Shown here one piece after another: positions 1 to 6,103 of a stretch of DNA of 6,103 nucleotides. The stretch covers positions 1-6,103 of the forward strand of contig URPU01000114.1 of NCBI GenBank assembly GCA_900549865.1, read 5' to 3'. The stretch is from an uncultured Eubacteriales bacterium. GTDB lineage: Bacteria; Bacillota; Clostridia; Oscillospirales; Oscillospiraceae. Within the stretch, counting starts at the first letter, position 1. Each line of letters starts with the position of its first letter. The notes under the pieces were generated by a model, which was not told the DNA's origin, ran no database searches, and worked only from the letters and a program-made list of their open reading frames with translations. The position numbers and the translations under genes were made by a program.

Positions 1-1050
1 AAAATGTGCCCGCTCGTGAATGAGCTTAAATCCCGTCCCGGCGCGCAGGTCACGGTCTGCGTCACGGGGCAGCACCGGCAGATGCTCGACCAGGTGCTGG
101 AGGCGTTTTCCGTCGTGCCTGACTACGACCTTTCCATAATGAAGGACAAGCAGGATCTTTTCGACATAACGGCCAATATCCTCAACCGGATAAAGGCAGT
201 GCTGGAGGAGGTCCGGCCGGATGTCGTGCTCGTCCACGGCGACACGTCCACCACCTTCGTCACGGCATTGGCCTGCTTCTATCTCCAAATACCCGTCGGC
301 CATGTCGAGGCCGGACTGAGGACGTATGACATCATGTCACCCTATCCGGAGGAGTTCAACCGTCAGGCGGTCAGCATAATCGCGCAGTATAATTTCGCGC
401 CCACCGAGCTTTCCCGGCAGAACCTTCTCCGCGAGGGGAAAAAGCCGGAGACGATATTTGTCACAGGCAACACGGCCATAGACGCACTGAAAACCACCGT
501 CCGCCGTGATTATACCCACCCGGAGCTTGAATGGGCGCAGGGCAGCCGACTCATAATCATCACCGCGCACCGCCGTGAAAACCTCGGCGCGCCGATGCAC
601 CATATGTTCCGCGCCATCCGCCGCATCATGGATGAGCACCCCGACGTCAAGGCAATATACCCCATCCATATGAACCCCGTCGTGCGTCAGGCCGCGGCGG
701 AAGAGCTGGGCGGCTGCGACAGGATACACATCATTGAACCGCTTGAGGTGTTGGATTTCCACAACTTCCTCGCGCGCAGCTATCTCATCCTCACCGACAG
801 CGGCGGCATACAGGAGGAGGCGCCGAGTCTCGGCAAGCCCGTGCTCGTCATGCGCGACACGACGGAGAGACCCGAGGGAATCGCCGCGGGCACGCTGAAG
901 CTCGTCGGTACGCAGGAGGACACGATCTATTCCGAGTTTGCCCGGATGCTCACTGATGAGCAGGCGTACCGTGCAATGTCTGTCGCCTCCAACCCCTACG
1001 GCGACGGGCACGCATGTGAGCGCATCGCGGATCTCATTTTGAGCAAATAA
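1..1050 (+). CDS. wecB: UDP-N-acetylglucosamine 2-epimerase (non-hydrolysing), 5'-partial
   Basis: Interconverts UDP-GlcNAc and UDP-ManNAc in the cytoplasm, the entry step for ManNAc-containing surface polymers such as teichoic-acid linkage units or capsule. Counting residues from the ATG at 4, the visible family motifs are HGDT (78-81), GHVEAGLRT (99-107), PEEFNR (115-120), TAHRRENLG (187-195), TDSGGIQEEAP (264-274), RDTTERPEG (284-292) and NPYGDG (330-335). Residues D80, E102, E116 and H189 match the acidic and histidine residues reported as catalytic in E. coli WecB. The ATG at 4 is not the true start. The codon before it (aaa, 1-3) encodes the Lys of the family's GTRPEAIKM loop, and by alignment with remembered E. 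coli WecB only about 14 residues lie off the left edge. The stop TAA is at 1048-1050. The next gene follows after 20 bases, so co-transcription is likely. Family assignment is very secure; the particular polymer served is unknown. The Bacillus name for this enzyme is mnaA. Confidence 0.96.
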   Translation, partial: KMCPLVNELKSRPGAQVTVCVTGQHRQMLDQVLEAFSVVPDYDLSIMKDKQDLFDITANILNRIKAVLEEVRPDVVLVHGDTSTTFVTALACFYLQIPVGHVEAGLRTYDIMSPYPEEFNRQAVSIIAQYNFAPTELSRQNLLREGKKPETIFVTGNTAIDALKTTVRRDYTHPELEWAQGSRLIIITAHRRENLGAPMHHMFRAIRRIMDEHPDVKAIYPIHMNPVVRQAAAEELGGCDRIHIIEPLEVLDFHNFLARSYLILTDSGGIQEEAPSLGKPVLVMRDTTERPEGIAAGTLKLVGTQEDTIYSEFARMLTDEQAYRAMSVASNPYGDGHACERIADLILSK

Positions 1051-1059
1051 GAAAGAAAC

Positions 1060-1064
1060 GGAGG
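1060..1064 (+). promoter_or_regulatory. Ribosome binding site of the membrane glycosyltransferase gene
   Basis: A perfect GGAGG core sits 6 bases before the ATG at 1071, inside the 20-base gap after the epimerase stop. It fixes the start of the downstream gene. No promoter or terminator fits in this gap, which supports a shared transcript. Confidence 0.85.
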
Positions 1065-1070
1065 CCGCGC

Positions 1071-2552
1071 ATGGAAAAGGAAATATTTACGCCCGGTTCC
1101 GCGCTGCGCCTCCCGACGCAGCCGGGGCGGCCCGGCAGAATAATAGAGGCGGCGGTGTACGCGCTTCTCGCGGCGTTCTTCGCCTATGCCTCGGCGGCGG
1201 AGCTGTGCGCGCTTGCGGGTTCCCTGCGCGCGTTCGCGCTGTCGCTCGTTATGCTGTGCGCGCTTGCGCTGGCCCTGTGGGCGATATGGCGGCTTGCGCG
1301 CTTTGAAAAGCCGCTGCTTGTTATGATTCTCATCCTTGCCGCCGCCGTGCGGCTGTGGTACGTGCTCACGGTGCCGACACAGCCTGCAAGCGACTTTGCC
1401 ATGATGTACGGCTCTGCACTGCAATCTGCGCAGGGCGACTTCACATGGGCGGACGTGACTGAGGGCTACTACTCGTGGTGGCAGTATCAGATACCCTTCG
1501 TGCTGTATGAGGCGCTTATATTGAAGCTTTGGCCGTCCATGGCGGCGCTGAAGCTCATGAACATCATCTGGGGCGTGGGAACGGCGTTCCTTATTTTCCG
1601 CATCGCTGCGGATTTCCTGCCGAAGCGCTGCGCGTTTGCCACGGCGTTTCTGTACGCCGTGCACCCCGGGCAGATAATGCTGACCTCAGTGCTGACGAAT
1701 CAGATAGTGTCGCTTTTCTTCGTGCTGTGCGGGCTTTATGCGCTTTTGCGCGCGCGGTCCCTGTGGGGCTGCGCGCTTGCTGGCTGTCTTTTCGCGCTGG
1801 GCAATCTCATGCGCCCTGAGGCCGCCATCGTTATCGCGGCCTGCGCGTGCGCGCTGCTGTGCGCGTTCATCCAGCGCCCGTCGAAAAAGCGGCTGTTAAC
1901 GCTTGTGCTGACGCTTGCGGCGGTCGTGGGGGCGTATTACCTCTTTCAGACGGCGGCGGGGCTCATCCTGCGCGCCGCCGGGGCCGCGCCGCACGGCATC
2001 GGCAACTCCGTGCCGGAGTGGAAGCTCGTTGTCGGCCTCAATCCCGACAGCGGCGGCACCGTCACGGATAAGGACATATACGTGCTCTATCTTTCAGACC
2101 CCGCCCAGCGCCGCGCGGAGAGCCGTGCCGTGATAAAGGGCTATATCACCGGCAGAACGGATATACTGCCCTTCCTGTACGGGAAGCTCAAATACTTCTG
2201 GATAAGCGCGGAGGATACCTGCTTCACCTCTGCCGGGGTCAATGCAGCGGCGCAGATCCTGCCCGGCGTCAGCGTCGAGGCGCTTTTGACGAAGCTCAGC
2301 CATTTTGAACTGGCCGAGCGCTTCGCGGCATACGTGCTGTCGCTCTGCGGCTGCGCCATGCTTGCGCGCGGCGCGTTTTCCGGCAGGCGCGGTGAAAGCC
2401 CCGCGCCGCTCATCGCCGCGGCGGTGCTGTGCGGCGTGATACTCGTGTATCTTTTTATCGAGATACAGCCGCGCTACAGATGCTTTGCCATGCCGTTCAT
2501 ATTTCTGCTGGCCTCCGTGCCGGGGGCGTATATGACGCGTAAAAAGAGTTGA
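1071..2552 (+). CDS. Multi-pass membrane glycosyltransferase, GT-C fold / family 39-like
   Basis: A 493-residue integral membrane protein with a short polar N-terminus (about 1-22) and roughly 11-13 hydrophobic segments (for example about 24-46, 52-75, 81-100, 160-180, 204-226, 250-267, 274-296, 446-463 and 470-488). After the third segment comes an acidic loop motif, PASDF (105-109). D108 is in the place where GT-C/PMT-type enzymes carry the catalytic aspartate of the first outer loop. MRPE (247-250), a soluble stretch of about 300-415 containing GLNPDSGGT (322-330), and EIQPRY (464-469) before the last segment also recur in bacterial GT39-like proteins. Such enzymes transfer sugars from polyprenyl-phosphate donors on the outer membrane face. 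Donor and acceptor cannot be read from the sequence. The start is fixed by the GGAGG at 1060-1064, and the stop TGA (2550-2552) is followed directly by a terminator. Its place after the epimerase suggests cell-wall or surface-glycan assembly (inference). The broad class is fairly sure; the exact function is not. Confidence 0.75.
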   Translation: MEKEIFTPGSALRLPTQPGRPGRIIEAAVYALLAAFFAYASAAELCALAGSLRAFALSLVMLCALALALWAIWRLARFEKPLLVMILILAAAVRLWYVLTVPTQPASDFAMMYGSALQSAQGDFTWADVTEGYYSWWQYQIPFVLYEALILKLWPSMAALKLMNIIWGVGTAFLIFRIAADFLPKRCAFATAFLYAVHPGQIMLTSVLTNQIVSLFFVLCGLYALLRARSLWGCALAGCLFALGNLMRPEAAIVIAACACALLCAFIQRPSKKRLLTLVLTLAAVVGAYYLFQTAAGLILRAAGAAPHGIGNSVPEWKLVVGLNPDSGGTVTDKDIYVLYLSDPAQRRAESRAVIKGYITGRTDILPFLYGKLKYFWISAEDTCFTSAGVNAAAQILPGVSVEALLTKLSHFELAERFAAYVLSLCGCAMLARGAFSGRRGESPAPLIAAAVLCGVILVYLFIEIQPRYRCFAMPFIFLLASVPGAYMTRKKS

Positions 2553-2558
2553 TACAGG

Positions 2559-2596
2559 CGGAGTGCCGTGCTGCAAAAACGCGGCATTCCGTTTTT
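2559..2596 (+). terminator. Rho-independent terminator after the glycosyltransferase gene
   Basis: A 12-pair stem joins 2559-2570 to 2580-2591. It is GC-rich, with two G-T wobbles (2563-2587 and 2569-2581). The 9-base loop is 2571-2579, and five T follow at 2592-2596. It begins 6 bases after the TGA, so it should end the epimerase-glycosyltransferase transcript and shield the following operon from read-through. Confidence 0.88.
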
Positions 2597-2611
2597 CTGC
2601 CCGCATAGCGC

Positions 2612-2639
2612 TTGCAAAAAAATGCAGATATGTTAAAAT
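2612..2639 (+). promoter_or_regulatory. SigA-type promoter with extended -10 for the trmH-dprA-topA operon
   Basis: The -35 box TTGCAA (2612-2617, 4 of 6 to consensus) is separated by 16 bases from the -10 box TAAAAT (2634-2639, 5 of 6). The -10 is preceded by TATG plus one base (2629-2633), matching the TRTGN extended -10 element of Gram-positive promoters. The region is sharply AT-rich against the GC-rich genes. The predicted transcript start near 2646 leaves a leader of about 43 bases. No operator or riboswitch-like fold was recognised in this leader. Confidence 0.7.
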
Positions 2640-2671
2640 GATTAAATATAGAATAATTATGTAATTAATAA

Positions 2672-2677
2672 AAGAAG
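2672..2677 (+). promoter_or_regulatory. Weak ribosome binding site of the RNA methyltransferase gene
   Basis: AAGAAG is the best purine-rich match upstream of this gene. It is 5 bases from a TTG at 2683 and 11 bases from the in-frame ATG at 2689, so spacing favours TTG while codon strength favours ATG. The two starts differ by two residues. Confidence 0.4.
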
Positions 2678-2688
2678 CAGAGTTGCAT

Positions 2689-3438
2689 ATGGAGAAGCTT
2701 ACTTCACGTAAAAACGAATATATCCGCGCGCTGCGCCGCCTCTCGGCGGAGGCGCAGTTTCGCGCGGAGCGCGGCGAATATATCTGCGACGGGATAAAGA
2801 CGCTCAATGAGGCGCTTGCCTTCGGCGCAGATGTGACGAGTGTTCTGTGGAAGGAGCGGGCACAGCCCGTGCCGGGGCTTTCGTGCGCTGTGCAGTATGC
2901 CGCCGGTGAGGAGCTTTTCGACTATGCCTCCCCGATGAAGAACAGCCCCGGCCCGCTCTTCACGGTGAAGATCCCGGCGGAGGATACCGCCGCGCCCATA
3001 CGCTGCGCCATCGTGCTTGAGTCCGTGCAGGACCCCGGCAACGTCGGCACGGTCATTCGCACGGCGAACGCCTTCGGCATCGACGCCGTCATTCTCACGG
3101 GGAACTGCGCGGACCTTTATAATCCAAAGACCGTGCGCGCCACCATGGGCGCGATATTCCGCCAGCGCGTGCTGTGCCGCGGCGTGGATGAGCTTATGCC
3201 GCTGCTTGCGGGAAACGGCCTTGCGCTGTACGGCGCGGCGCTGTCTGCGCGTGCTGCGGATATACGCCGGGTGGACGTGAAAAACGCCGCCGTTGCCATC
3301 GGAAGCGAGGGCAGCGGCCTGAGCGCGGCGCTTCTGGCGCTGTGCCGGGGAGAGGTCATCATTCCCATGCGGCCCGACAGTGAGTCGCTCAACGCGGGCG
3401 TTGCGGCGTCGGTCGTGATGTGGGAAATGGCCAGATAA
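2689..3438 (+). CDS. TrmH/SpoU-family RNA 2'-O-ribose methyltransferase
   Basis: Transfers a methyl group from S-adenosylmethionine to a ribose 2'-OH in rRNA or tRNA; the target nucleotide is not predictable here. The 249-residue protein has the usual two parts. The N-terminal substrate-binding domain (about 1-95) includes the YICDGIKTLNEAL stretch (31-43). The C-terminal SPOUT methylase domain (about 105-249) forms the trefoil knot. All three SpoU motifs are intact: motif 1 ESVQDPGNVGTVIRTAN (111-127, with N118 and R124), motif 2 IGSEGSGLS (204-212), and motif 3 from IPM (225-227) to SLNAGVAAS (233-241, with N235). Length is normal for the two-domain YsgA/RlmB-like group. It is probably the first gene of its operon, with the promoter at 2612-2639 and dprA 24 bases downstream. 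An in-frame TTG at 2683 is an alternative start adding two residues. The family is certain; a specific gene name is not justified. Confidence 0.93.
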   Translation: MEKLTSRKNEYIRALRRLSAEAQFRAERGEYICDGIKTLNEALAFGADVTSVLWKERAQPVPGLSCAVQYAAGEELFDYASPMKNSPGPLFTVKIPAEDTAAPIRCAIVLESVQDPGNVGTVIRTANAFGIDAVILTGNCADLYNPKTVRATMGAIFRQRVLCRGVDELMPLLAGNGLALYGAALSARAADIRRVDVKNAAVAIGSEGSGLSAALLALCRGEVIIPMRPDSESLNAGVAASVVMWEMAR

Positions 3439-3450
3439 AAAGATATAAAA

Positions 3451-3460
3451 GGGGGCGGGG
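3451..3460 (+). promoter_or_regulatory. G-rich, atypical ribosome binding site of dprA
   Basis: A run of nine G broken by one C (GGGGGCGGGG) ends 2 bases before the ATG at 3463. It lacks the A of a standard AGGAGG, but its G-rich part can still pair with the pyrimidine-rich 16S tail with wobble. No better site or start codon lies nearby, and the protein N-terminus beginning here fits the family. Confidence 0.5.
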
Positions 3461-3462
3461 AA

Positions 3463-4680
3463 ATGCCGGCATTGAAATACTGGGTGTGGCTTGCGGATGC
3501 GGAGGTCAGCGCGATGAGCAAGGCCGCGATCCTGCGGCACTACGGCGATGCCGAGCGCGCGTTCTTCGCCCCGTCGGGCGAGCTTGCGCGCCTTGAGGGT
3601 GTGCGCCGCGCGGACGGGATGCTGCTTGAGCGGCGCGATATGGACGCTGTCAGCCGCATCCTCGGCAAATGTGAAGAGCAGGGGCTTGATGTCATCTGCT
3701 GTCAGGACGCCGCCTATCCCGCGCGGCTCAGGAATATCTTCGCGCCGCCGCCCGTGCTGTACGTGCGCGGCAAGCTCCCGCCCGTGGACGAAAACGCCGT
3801 TATCGCCGTCGTCGGCACGCGGAAGGCCACGCCATACGGGATAAAAATGGCGCGGAACATCGCCGTAGAGATAGTCGGGTGCGGCGGCATGATAGTGTCC
3901 GGCCTTACATACGGCATTGATTCGGCCGCGGCCGAGGGGGCGCTGCTGGGCGGCGGAACGTGCATTGGCGTGCTGGGCACGGCGCATGAAAGCGACAGAA
4001 GCTTCCTCTATGACGACGTGGCCTACAGCGGCGCAGTTATAAGCGAATACGCGCCCGGCACGGCGTCGCGCCGCGGCTTCTTCCGCGACAGGAACAGGAT
4101 AACCGCCGGGCTTGCCGTCGGCGTCGTCGCGGTGGAAGCGCCGGAGAGAAGCGGCACCCGCCTTTTCGTGAACGAGGCGGCGGAGCAGGGCAAGGAGATA
4201 TTTGCCGTGCCCGGAAATGCCGACGCGGAAAACAGCGCCGGCACGCTGGATATACTCAAGGACGGGGCAAAGCTCGTCACCTGCGGGTGGGATGTGCTGT
4301 GCGATTTTGAATGGCTCTTCCCCGGAAAGCTGCATGCCCCGGCGGCAGACGCGGCGCGCATACCCGTCGCGCCGAAGCGCGCCCAACCGGCAAAAAAGCC
4401 GGAAAATGCGCCGGTTCCCCATGAAAACACAAAAAAAGTCATTGACAAGAAAAACGGCAGGCGCTATATTGACTTGAAAGATCAGCTGAGCCAGCTCAAC
4501 GAGGCGCAGCTTAAGATAATAACCGCGGTGGATAATGACAAAACGCATATAGACGATATAATAGAGGCCACGGGTCTCGGCGCCGCCACGGTGCTTGCCC
4601 AGCTTACGGTGTTGGAGATAAAGGGCTTTATCCGCCGCGAGGCAGGGCGGCGCATTTCGTTGAATACAGCAAAAAAGTGA
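3463..4680 (+). CDS. dprA: DNA-processing protein DprA (diverged core motifs)
   Basis: DprA binds single-stranded DNA in the cytoplasm and loads RecA on incoming DNA during transformation. It is also common in bacteria not known to be competent. The 405-residue protein has an N-terminal helical/HhH-like region (about 1-75), a Rossmann-like DprA core (about 80-290), a Lys/Pro/Ala-rich linker (about 291-335) and a C-terminal winged-helix domain (about 345-400). Clear family marks are VVGTRKATPYG (116-126), SGLTYGID (146-153), ISEY (193-196), RDRNRITAGL (208-217), VEAPERSGT (224-232) and FAVPG (247-251). Several usually strong positions differ: GIDSAAAEGAL (151-161) replaces GIDxxAHxxAL, the YPxxN loop after VLG (170-172) is absent and shortened, SGTRLFVNEA replaces SGSLITAxxA, and GTLDIL (260-265) replaces GTNxLI. 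The frame is intact with no sign of decay. It follows the methyltransferase by 24 bases and precedes topA by 8, an order common in Firmicutes. Family call secure; biochemical equivalence to competence DprA less so. Confidence 0.93.
   Translation: MPALKYWVWLADAEVSAMSKAAILRHYGDAERAFFAPSGELARLEGVRRADGMLLERRDMDAVSRILGKCEEQGLDVICCQDAAYPARLRNIFAPPPVLYVRGKLPPVDENAVIAVVGTRKATPYGIKMARNIAVEIVGCGGMIVSGLTYGIDSAAAEGALLGGGTCIGVLGTAHESDRSFLYDDVAYSGAVISEYAPGTASRRGFFRDRNRITAGLAVGVVAVEAPERSGTRLFVNEAAEQGKEIFAVPGNADAENSAGTLDILKDGAKLVTCGWDVLCDFEWLFPGKLHAPAADAARIPVAPKRAQPAKKPENAPVPHENTKKVIDKKNGRRYIDLKDQLSQLNEAQLKIITAVDNDKTHIDDIIEATGLGAATVLAQLTVLEIKGFIRREAGRRISLNTAKK
4385..4416 (+). repeat. Inverted repeats with a shared arm inside the dprA linker
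   Basis: CCGGC (4387-4391) can pair with GCCGG (4398-4402) across six A. The longer arm AACCGGC (4385-4391) can instead pair perfectly with GCCGGTT (4410-4416). The two hairpins are mutually exclusive. They lie in codons for the low-complexity DprA linker, so they may simply reflect repeated Ala/Pro/Lys codons. No T-tract follows on the + strand, so neither hairpin is a terminator. Confidence 0.4.
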
Positions 4681-4683
4681 GGA
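4679..4683 (+). promoter_or_regulatory. topA ribosome binding site overlapping the dprA stop codon
   Basis: GAGGA begins within the dprA TGA (4678-4680) and ends 5 bases before the topA ATG at 4689. This arrangement suggests that ribosomes finishing dprA help initiate topA (translational coupling, inference). Confidence 0.75.
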
Positions 4684-4688
4684 ATACA

Positions 4689-6103
4689 ATGGAACTCGTC
4701 ATAGTGGAGTCCCCGGCAAAGGCGAAAACGATAGAAAAATATCTCGGCAGAGGCTATAAGGTGACGGCGTCTATGGGTCATCTGCGCGATCTGCCAAAAA
4801 GCAAGATGGGCGTGGATATAGAGCACGGCTTTGAGCCGCAGTATATCCCCGTCAAGGATAAGCGCGAGCTTATCAATGAACTGAAAAAGGAATCAAAGGC
4901 CGCCGACATGGTCTATCTCGCAACGGACCCTGACCGCGAGGGCGAGGCCATTTCATGGCATTTGAAGGAGCTTCTTGACCTTGACGATGAAAAGGCCAAG
5001 CGTGTCACCTTCAATGAGATCACCAAAAAGGTCGTCACGGAGAGCATAAAGAACCCACGCGCCATAGATCAGGACCTTGTTGACGCGCAGCAGGCCCGGC
5101 GCATACTGGACAGAATAGTGGGCTATAAGCTTTCGCCGCTGCTGTGGCGCAAGATAAAGACCGGCCTTTCCGCCGGACGTGTGCAGTCCGTCGCCACGCG
5201 TATGGTGGTGGACCGAGAGGAAGAGATAAAGGCATTTAAAAGCGAGGAGTACTGGCTTCTTGACGCGCATCTCAACTGCGGGGAGAATACCGGCAGCTTC
5301 ACCGCGCGCTTTTACGGCAAGGACGATAAGAAAGCGGAGCTTAAAAGCGAGGCGGAGGTCAACGCCGTCATAGACGCCGTGAAGGAAGCGCCCTTCATCA
5401 TCAAGTCCGTCAAGCGCGGTGAAAAGCAGAAGTCGCCTGCGCCCCCGTTCATCACATCCACGCTCCAGCAGGAGGCGTCGCGCCGCCTCGGCATGACGCC
5501 GCGCCGCACCATGTCCATCGCACAGCAGCTCTATGAGGGCGTCGAGATATCCGGACAGGGCAGCGTCGGCCTCATAACATATATGAGGACGGACTCTCTG
5601 CGCCTTTCAGACGAGGCGCTCACCGCCGCGCGCGCGTATATAACCGCACGCTACGGCGCGCAGTACTGCCCCGCGCAGCCGCGCCATTTCAAGACCAAGG
5701 CCGGCGCGCAGGACGCGCATGAGGCCATCCGCCCCACGGACGTCAACCTCACGCCGGAGCTTCTGCGCAAGGATCTTTCACAGGAGCAGTACAGGCTTTA
5801 CAGGCTCATCTGGGGCCGCTTCACGGCCTGCCAGATGGCAAACGCCGTTTATGACAACGTCTCCGTGGACACCGTCAGCGCCGGGTACACCTTCCGCGCG
5901 AACTATTCCGAAATGAAGTTCGCCGGTTATACCGCCGTGTACGAGGAGACGAAGGACGAGGAGAGCGCCGAGATAGACAACCCCCTGCCCAGCCTTACCG
6001 AGGGGCAGCAGGTGTATCTTGAAAAAATGGTGCCCGACCAGCAGTTCACCCAGCCCCCTGCGCGCTATACCGAGGCCACGCTTATCCGCGCCATGGAGGA
6101 AAA
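4689..6103 (+). CDS. topA: DNA topoisomerase I (type IA), 3'-partial
   Basis: Relaxes negative supercoils by cutting one DNA strand through a 5'-phosphotyrosine link, with Mg2+. The frame is open from the ATG at 4689 to the window end, giving 471 complete codons. The N-terminal Toprim domain carries VESPAKAKTIEKYL (6-19, acidic E7) and ATDPDREGEA (78-87, metal-binding D80, D82 and E84). FNEIT (108-112), DAQQARRILDRIVGY (132-146) and GLSAGRVQS (159-167) follow, all typical of the type IA core. The active-site motif GLITYMRTDS (294-303) gives catalytic Tyr298 with R300 beside it, and AQDAHEAIRPT (340-350) supplies H344. Firmicute TopA proteins are usually near 690 residues, so roughly 200 residues lie beyond the edge: the end of the core and the C-terminal zinc-finger part. 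It is not truncated within the window. The start is supported by GAGGA at 4679-4683 and by MELVIVESPAKA matching the family N-terminus. It is expressed from the same operon as dprA, 8 bases upstream. Confidence 0.98.
   Translation, partial: MELVIVESPAKAKTIEKYLGRGYKVTASMGHLRDLPKSKMGVDIEHGFEPQYIPVKDKRELINELKKESKAADMVYLATDPDREGEAISWHLKELLDLDDEKAKRVTFNEITKKVVTESIKNPRAIDQDLVDAQQARRILDRIVGYKLSPLLWRKIKTGLSAGRVQSVATRMVVDREEEIKAFKSEEYWLLDAHLNCGENTGSFTARFYGKDDKKAELKSEAEVNAVIDAVKEAPFIIKSVKRGEKQKSPAPPFITSTLQQEASRRLGMTPRRTMSIAQQLYEGVEISGQGSVGLITYMRTDSLRLSDEALTAARAYITARYGAQYCPAQPRHFKTKAGAQDAHEAIRPTDVNLTPELLRKDLSQEQYRLYRLIWGRFTACQMANAVYDNVSVDTVSAGYTFRANYSEMKFAGYTAVYEETKDEESAEIDNPLPSLTEGQQVYLEKMVPDQQFTQPPARYTEATLIRAMEE

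Noticed and set aside
337..1664. Two antisense open frames of about 220 codons (337-1011 and 996-1664) opposite the epimerase and glycosyltransferase genes
   Set aside because: They show no domain, have low-complexity Arg-rich translations, and lie opposite well-supported genes. They are composition artefacts.
1200..2360. Recurring GCGCTTGCG-like strings in the glycosyltransferase gene
   Set aside because: They are irregularly spaced and encode Ala-Leu-Ala-type membrane segments with the genome's preferred GCG and CTT codons. This is codon bias rather than a repeat family.
2094..2807. An antisense open frame of 237 codons crossing the intergenic terminator and promoter
   Set aside because: It spans the + strand control region and the ends of two genes, and its translation has no recognisable motif. 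It is a shadow frame.
3421..3449. A possible promoter before dprA (TATAAA at 3444-3449)
   Set aside because: The box 17 bases upstream (TGGGAA) matches the -35 consensus at only three positions and there is no extended -10. With no terminator in the 24-base gap, read-through from the upstream promoter explains expression better.
2704..4689. A 661-codon open frame on the - strand opposite the methyltransferase and dprA genes
   Set aside because: Its protein is rich in Arg, His and Ala with no recognisable family, while both + strand genes have full sets of family motifs. In GC-rich DNA with few TTA, CTA and TCA codons, long antisense frames arise by chance.
4660..4690. A possible promoter before topA (TTGAAT at 4660-4665, TACAAT at 4685-4690)
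   Set aside because: The spacer is 19 bases and the predicted transcript start would fall inside the topA coding region, after its start codon and ribosome site.

Overview
The window is an ordinary chromosomal stretch from a GC-rich, low-redundancy genome. The best guess at the source is an uncultured or gut-type Clostridia in or near Oscillospiraceae. That guess rests on the DprA and TrmH sequence style, the dprA-topA gene order seen widely in Firmicutes, and coding regions rich in G+C with AT-rich control DNA. All five genes lie on the + strand and almost the whole window is coding. I found no RNA gene, mobile element, CRISPR array or long repeat.

Region 1 (1-2552) is the end of a surface-polysaccharide transcription unit. 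It holds a UDP-GlcNAc 2-epimerase (WecB/MnaA type) missing only about 14 N-terminal residues at the window edge. Twenty bases later comes a multi-pass membrane protein that looks like a GT-C fold (family 39-like) glycosyltransferase. The epimerase would supply UDP-ManNAc in the cytoplasm. The membrane enzyme would use a lipid-linked sugar on the outer face of the membrane. That the two share one pathway is inferred from adjacency.

Region 2 (2553-2688) is the only real intergenic gap. It contains a strong Rho-independent terminator that ends the first unit, then an AT-rich promoter with an extended -10 that starts the second.

Region 3 (2689-6103) is a nucleic-acid housekeeping operon. A SpoU/TrmH-family RNA 2'-O-methyltransferase is followed 24 bases later by a DprA-family DNA-processing protein, and 8 bases after that by DNA topoisomerase I (topA). 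topA runs off the right edge after 471 codons.

No previously undescribed system is evident. The points most worth a second look are the diverged DNA-binding core motifs of the DprA homologue, the heavy use of the ATA isoleucine codon in a GC-rich genome, and the compact terminator/promoter boundary.
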